NCBI GenBank assembly: GCA_947372235.1
Contig: CANBSW010000009.1
Location: forward strand, 1-51,745
Direction of reading: 5' to 3'
DNA from: Chitinophagaceae bacterium
GTDB lineage: Bacteria > Bacteroidota > Bacteroidia > Chitinophagales > Chitinophagaceae
Length of the DNA: 51,745 bases
The notes below the pieces were generated by a model, which was not told where the DNA came from, did not search any database, and saw nothing but the letters and a program-made list of their open reading frames with translations. Below are positions 48,728 through 51,745 of this stretch, one piece after another. Position 1 is the first letter of the stretch; the number at the start of each line of letters is the position of its first letter. The position numbers and the translations under genes were made by a program.

Positions 48728-51700
48728 TTACTTCAGTTGCTTTAAGATTTCTTCAATGGCCCTGTCTAACTGCGGATCGCGTTTATTAATTCTATCTTCA
48801 AAATTCATAGGCACATTAATATCCGGTGTAACTCCCGTTGCCTCAATATCTTTTCCATCCAAAGTATAACAACCCCAGCTTGGCAAACGAACAAATGAGC
48901 CATCCACCAATCCTGCACCACTGGTAAAGATGATCCAGCGATAAGTTCCCGTTCCAACAATCTTACCCAGTTTCAATGCTTTAAAACCCTGTGAAGTCAT
49001 TTCTGCATCACTTAAAGATTGCTCATTGGTTAAGAGGATGATCGGTTTATCTGCCGGCGCAAAATTTGCCTGTGGTGCCAGTTTACCTTCGCGGTATTTC
49101 CATTGCAGATAAGTGCGCTGGCTCAAAAACTTCAACACTTCATCATGCACATTACCACCGGTATTATATCGCAGATCGAGGATCATGGCATCTTTCTTAT
49201 AAAAATCCTGCGTCATATCGATCAGAAATTTTTCCAGTTCCGGTGTACCCATATTTTTCATACAGTGATAGGCAATCCGGTTCTTACTTTTATCATCTAC
49301 ACGTTTCTGGTTATTATCAATCCACTCATCGTATAAACTGTTAGCCATAGTTGATTGTGGATGAATTTTAACTTCAACTGTTTGCCCATTTCTATTGAAT
49401 CCGAGTTTGATCTCTTTATCCAATGAAGGCCTGCTGAAATAAAAATTCCGGTCCATATTCTTATCAACCATTTCATCGTTTACCTTAACCAATACATCTC
49501 CCGGTTTTATATCTACGGATTTTTTATCGGCATTGGTTTTTTTCACCACATATTTTACTTTGTAAGGATCGGTGTTTTCAAACACGATGCCTGTTTCCAT
49601 GGTACGGTTAGAAAGTGTGATATTTTCCTCATCCCCACTGGAAGAAAATCCCTGGTGCGATGAATTCAATTCGCCCAACATATCACCTAATAAAATACGC
49701 AGGTCAGAACGGTTGTTCAGTTTTGGAATAAATGCTTCATATTTTTTCTTAGTAGCCTGCCAGTCGAGTCCATGAAATTTTTCATCGTAATAATTTTCTT
49801 CTACCTGTGCCCAGGCTTCTTCAAAAATTTGCGCAAATTCTTCTGCCAGATTTCTTCTGAAAGTGCTGCTGATGCTTACAGGATCTACTTTGCTGCCATC
49901 AAGGTTCAGTTTGTAGATAGTTCCATTTAGCAAGATCATTGCTTTATCTGAAGCATCTGCATAATCGCCACCCATGGCATCTGCACCAATAATTCTTTCT
50001 GTTTTATTTGTTTCAAAAGGTTCCAGTGTTGTTTTCCATAAACCGGGTTTGCCTTCTGCATGATCGCTGCCATACAATACGATCGACTTCTCTCCTTTCT
50101 GAACAACGGTAACCAAATACTGCGAACCAAATGTTGGCCCAACCTGCTCAAGTCTTTCCATAATATTATCCGTATCCACAATGATCGGAACCATAACCGG
50201 TTCTTTTTTGGTAGTATCTTTTTCTTTTTTCTCAGTTTTAAACAAATCATTGTATTTATCGCTGCGATAAGGATCATCCATTTTTTCTAATGACATTCTG
50301 TAGATGCGTGGATTCTGCATACCGAATGGATACGAAGGTTTTGTACGGCTTGAATTAAAATAAATGTATTTACTGTCCGGCGACCAAACAGGATTCGATT
50401 CTGTAATACCTGTATTGGTAAGATTAATGGTTTTATTGTCTTTGATATGATGGATCAGAATATCCTGTTCAAAATTTCTAACGGCAGTAAAATATACATA
50501 TTCCTCATTAGGCGAAAACCCGGGATCAGAATTCTGGAAGGCCCAAATCTCATCTTTTACCAGCGTTTTACTTTCCCATGTTTTCAGATCAAGTAAGCGA
50601 ACTTCATCTCGTCCACTCATGTATACGGCTTTGGTTCTTGTTTTATTTAAGTTGAAAGAGCGGTTATCTTTTTTATCAGTGGTGATCTGTTTTACTGCCG
50701 CACTGCCATCTGCAGCAACCGTAAACAAATTCAGATAACCACCGGAAGTTTGGTTAAAGAGTAAGGTTTTATTATCACTCATCCACTTTACTTCTCTTGC
50801 ACGTTCTGCATTTTTTTTGTTGATGTGTTGTACAAATTTCCCTTCCACATCGCTCACAAATAATTCGCCCCTTGAAGTGAAAGCCAGTTTTTTCCCGTCG
50901 GGTGAGAGATCAAAATTGGTGATGTTGCGGGTTACTTCATAATCCTTTTCTGCAGGAAGAACATTATTACGGATCAGTTTGATAGCCAGCTTCTCCGATT
51001 TTTTTCCGGCCACATCATACATCCATAACTGGTAATCTTTTTCGAACACGATCTTTCCGCCATTGGCATTTACAATGGGTGTTTTGATGGATGTGGTGAA
51101 GCTTGTCAATCCTGTTTTCTTTCCTTTATCAAATGTGTAGAGATTGTATTCGCCATTTACTTCATCAGAAATAAAATACACGTTACCTTTTTTATCAATA
51201 CTGGTTCCAAAATCCTTTCCTTCCCAGTTGGTATATTTTTTATACTCTTTGGTTTTAGGATTGTATGATTGGATATCGGGATTGAATGGACCCTTGTATC
51301 TTTTACGTGCTACCTGATTGCTGCTTTCCCAGGTATCGTTAAAATAGATTTCTCCGCTGGACGGATGTTCAAACAAACCATGATCAAACAAAAAATAATG
51401 ATCGCCAAACAATCGTTGTGGTGTGCCACCATTAATGCCAACGGTATAACCTGAGATCTGCCCGGTACGATTTGATGTAAAATATATTTTCTGGCTATCC
51501 CAGCTCCAGCTGTTTACTTCATCAGTAGCGCTGTGAAAAGTGAGCTGTTTAATTTCTCCGCCATTGATGGGCATGATATATACATCGGCATTACCCATTT
51601 GTCTTCCGGTAAATGCGATCCATTTTCCATCTGGAGAAATTTTGGCATTGGTTTCGTAGCCCTGCATGGCGGTTAGCCTTACTGCTTCTCCGTTTGCCAC

Positions 51701-51745
51701 TGATGCTTTCCAGAGATCGCCTTCAAAACTGAAGACAACAGTTTG
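48728..51745 (-). CDS. Tricorn-like S41 protease with beta-propeller, partial
   Basis: At least 1006 codons; the frame runs off the right end (QTVVFSFEGDLWKASVAN at the edge), so signal and start are missing. Two blocks of TolB/WD40-like blades (NAKISPDGKWIAFTGRQM, DLSPDGKKLAFTSRGE, GFSPNEEYVYFTAVRN) are followed by a helical linker (NLAEEFAQIFEEAWAQVEEN), a PDZ domain around VKKTNADKKSVDIKPGDVLV, and the S41 tail-protease core with DAMILDLRYNTGGN and NEQSLSDAEM, where the serine is the likely nucleophile. This is the order in tricorn protease homologues, which degrade peptides, here probably in the periplasm. Confidence 0.9.
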   Translation of the reverse strand, partial: QTVVFSFEGDLWKASVANGEAVRLTAMQGYETNAKISPDGKWIAFTGRQMGNADVYIMPINGGEIKQLTFHSATDEVNSWSWDSQKIYFTSNRTGQISGYTVGINGGTPQRLFGDHYFLFDHGLFEHPSSGEIYFNDTWESSNQVARKRYKGPFNPDIQSYNPKTKEYKKYTNWEGKDFGTSIDKKGNVYFISDEVNGEYNLYTFDKGKKTGLTSFTTSIKTPIVNANGGKIVFEKDYQLWMYDVAGKKSEKLAIKLIRNNVLPAEKDYEVTRNITNFDLSPDGKKLAFTSRGELFVSDVEGKFVQHINKKNAERAREVKWMSDNKTLLFNQTSGGYLNLFTVAADGSAAVKQITTDKKDNRSFNLNKTRTKAVYMSGRDEVRLLDLKTWESKTLVKDEIWAFQNSDPGFSPNEEYVYFTAVRNFEQDILIHHIKDNKTINLTNTGITESNPVWSPDSKYIYFNSSRTKPSYPFGMQNPRIYRMSLEKMDDPYRSDKYNDLFKTEKKEKDTTKKEPVMVPIIVDTDNIMERLEQVGPTFGSQYLVTVVQKGEKSIVLYGSDHAEGKPGLWKTTLEPFETNKTERIIGADAMGGDYADASDKAMILLNGTIYKLNLDGSKVDPVSISSTFRRNLAEEFAQIFEEAWAQVEENYYDEKFHGLDWQATKKKYEAFIPKLNNRSDLRILLGDMLGELNSSHQGFSSSGDEENITLSNRTMETGIVFENTDPYKVKYVVKKTNADKKSVDIKPGDVLVKVNDEMVDKNMDRNFYFSRPSLDKEIKLGFNRNGQTVEVKIHPQSTMANSLYDEWIDNNQKRVDDKSKNRIAYHCMKNMGTPELEKFLIDMTQDFYKKDAMILDLRYNTGGNVHDEVLKFLSQRTYLQWKYREGKLAPQANFAPADKPIILLTNEQSLSDAEMTSQGFKALKLGKIVGTGTYRWIIFTSGAGLVDGSFVRLPSWGCYTLDGKDIEATGVTPDINVPMNFEDRINKRDPQLDRAIEEILKQLK

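Overview
The window looks like a chromosomal segment of a Bacteroidota bacterium, most likely from the Chitinophagaceae/Chitinophagia side. The grounds are a porX homologue (response regulator plus PglZ domain, a type IX secretion regulator), the fused lpxC/fabZ gene typical of Bacteroidota, promoters with a TAnnTTTG -7 box, moderate to low GC, Lrp/AsnC-, AraC- and LuxR-type regulators of Bacteroidota style, and the 2-oxoacid:ferredoxin oxidoreductase family. No rRNA, CRISPR array, complete insertion sequence or prophage was seen. Both ends cut genes: an acyltransferase at the left and a tricorn-like S41 protease at the right.

Layout. 1-1.9 kb: DUF5009-type acyltransferase (partial), DoxX-like membrane protein, alpha/beta hydrolase. 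2.2-5.2 kb: a surface-polymer-like cassette of a 59-residue membrane protein missed by length cut-offs, a SAM methyltransferase and a membrane sulfatase-fold protein. 5.6-7.2 kb: an AraC-type regulator, then a scar of gene remnants next to an odd tRNA-Leu/Ser-like RNA with a 100-nt variable region and its own terminator. 7.3-10.1 kb: Lrp regulator, Wzz-like chain-length protein and O-antigen ligase. 10.3-16.1 kb: peptide ABC permease, GT2 glycosyltransferase, hydrolase, and MarR regulator with acyl-CoA dehydrogenase. 16.3-21.6 kb: peptidoglycan amidase, S9 peptidase, AhpD-like protein, and an oxidoreductase beta subunit without its alpha partner. 21.6-23.6 kb: a decayed PIN toxin locus, a LuxR-type response regulator and a GC-rich structured segment. 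23.6-28.8 kb: HhH DNA-binding protein, MBL hydrolase, conserved small protein, PorX, HD phosphohydrolase. 28.9-33.1 kb: the lipid A genes lpxD, lpxC/fabZ and lpxA with an ABC ATPase. 33.5-42.3 kb: DUF4337 protein, M23-like protein, alanine dehydrogenase, TsaE, copper P-type ATPase, four-helix bundle protein, RecQ, GroES-like protein. 42.5-51.7 kb: OmpR-type regulator, RuvB, MarR regulator with two matching operators and two oxidoreductases, M23 peptidase, secreted protein, tricorn-like protease.

The strongest structure not explained by genes is a dense set of intergenic palindromes. Many intergenic spacers hold one. Each is built from short phrase-like words (for example CACAGAT, CGTGAGT, GTTCATGG, TTTGGGG, GAACAAGGAACAG, CCCCCTTTAGGG). 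Several behave as if mobile. One hairpin is flanked by a 20/21 direct duplication of the spacer, one family is nested inside another at two loci, and several have intruded into coding sequence in frame (copper ATPase, HhH protein, M23 peptidase, ABC ATPase, recQ start). The 7-bp CGTGAGT word supplies stop codons to genes that run into it on one strand and is fully open on the other.

All calls come from reading the sequence and recalling family motifs; no database search was run. Start codons are uncertain where stated.
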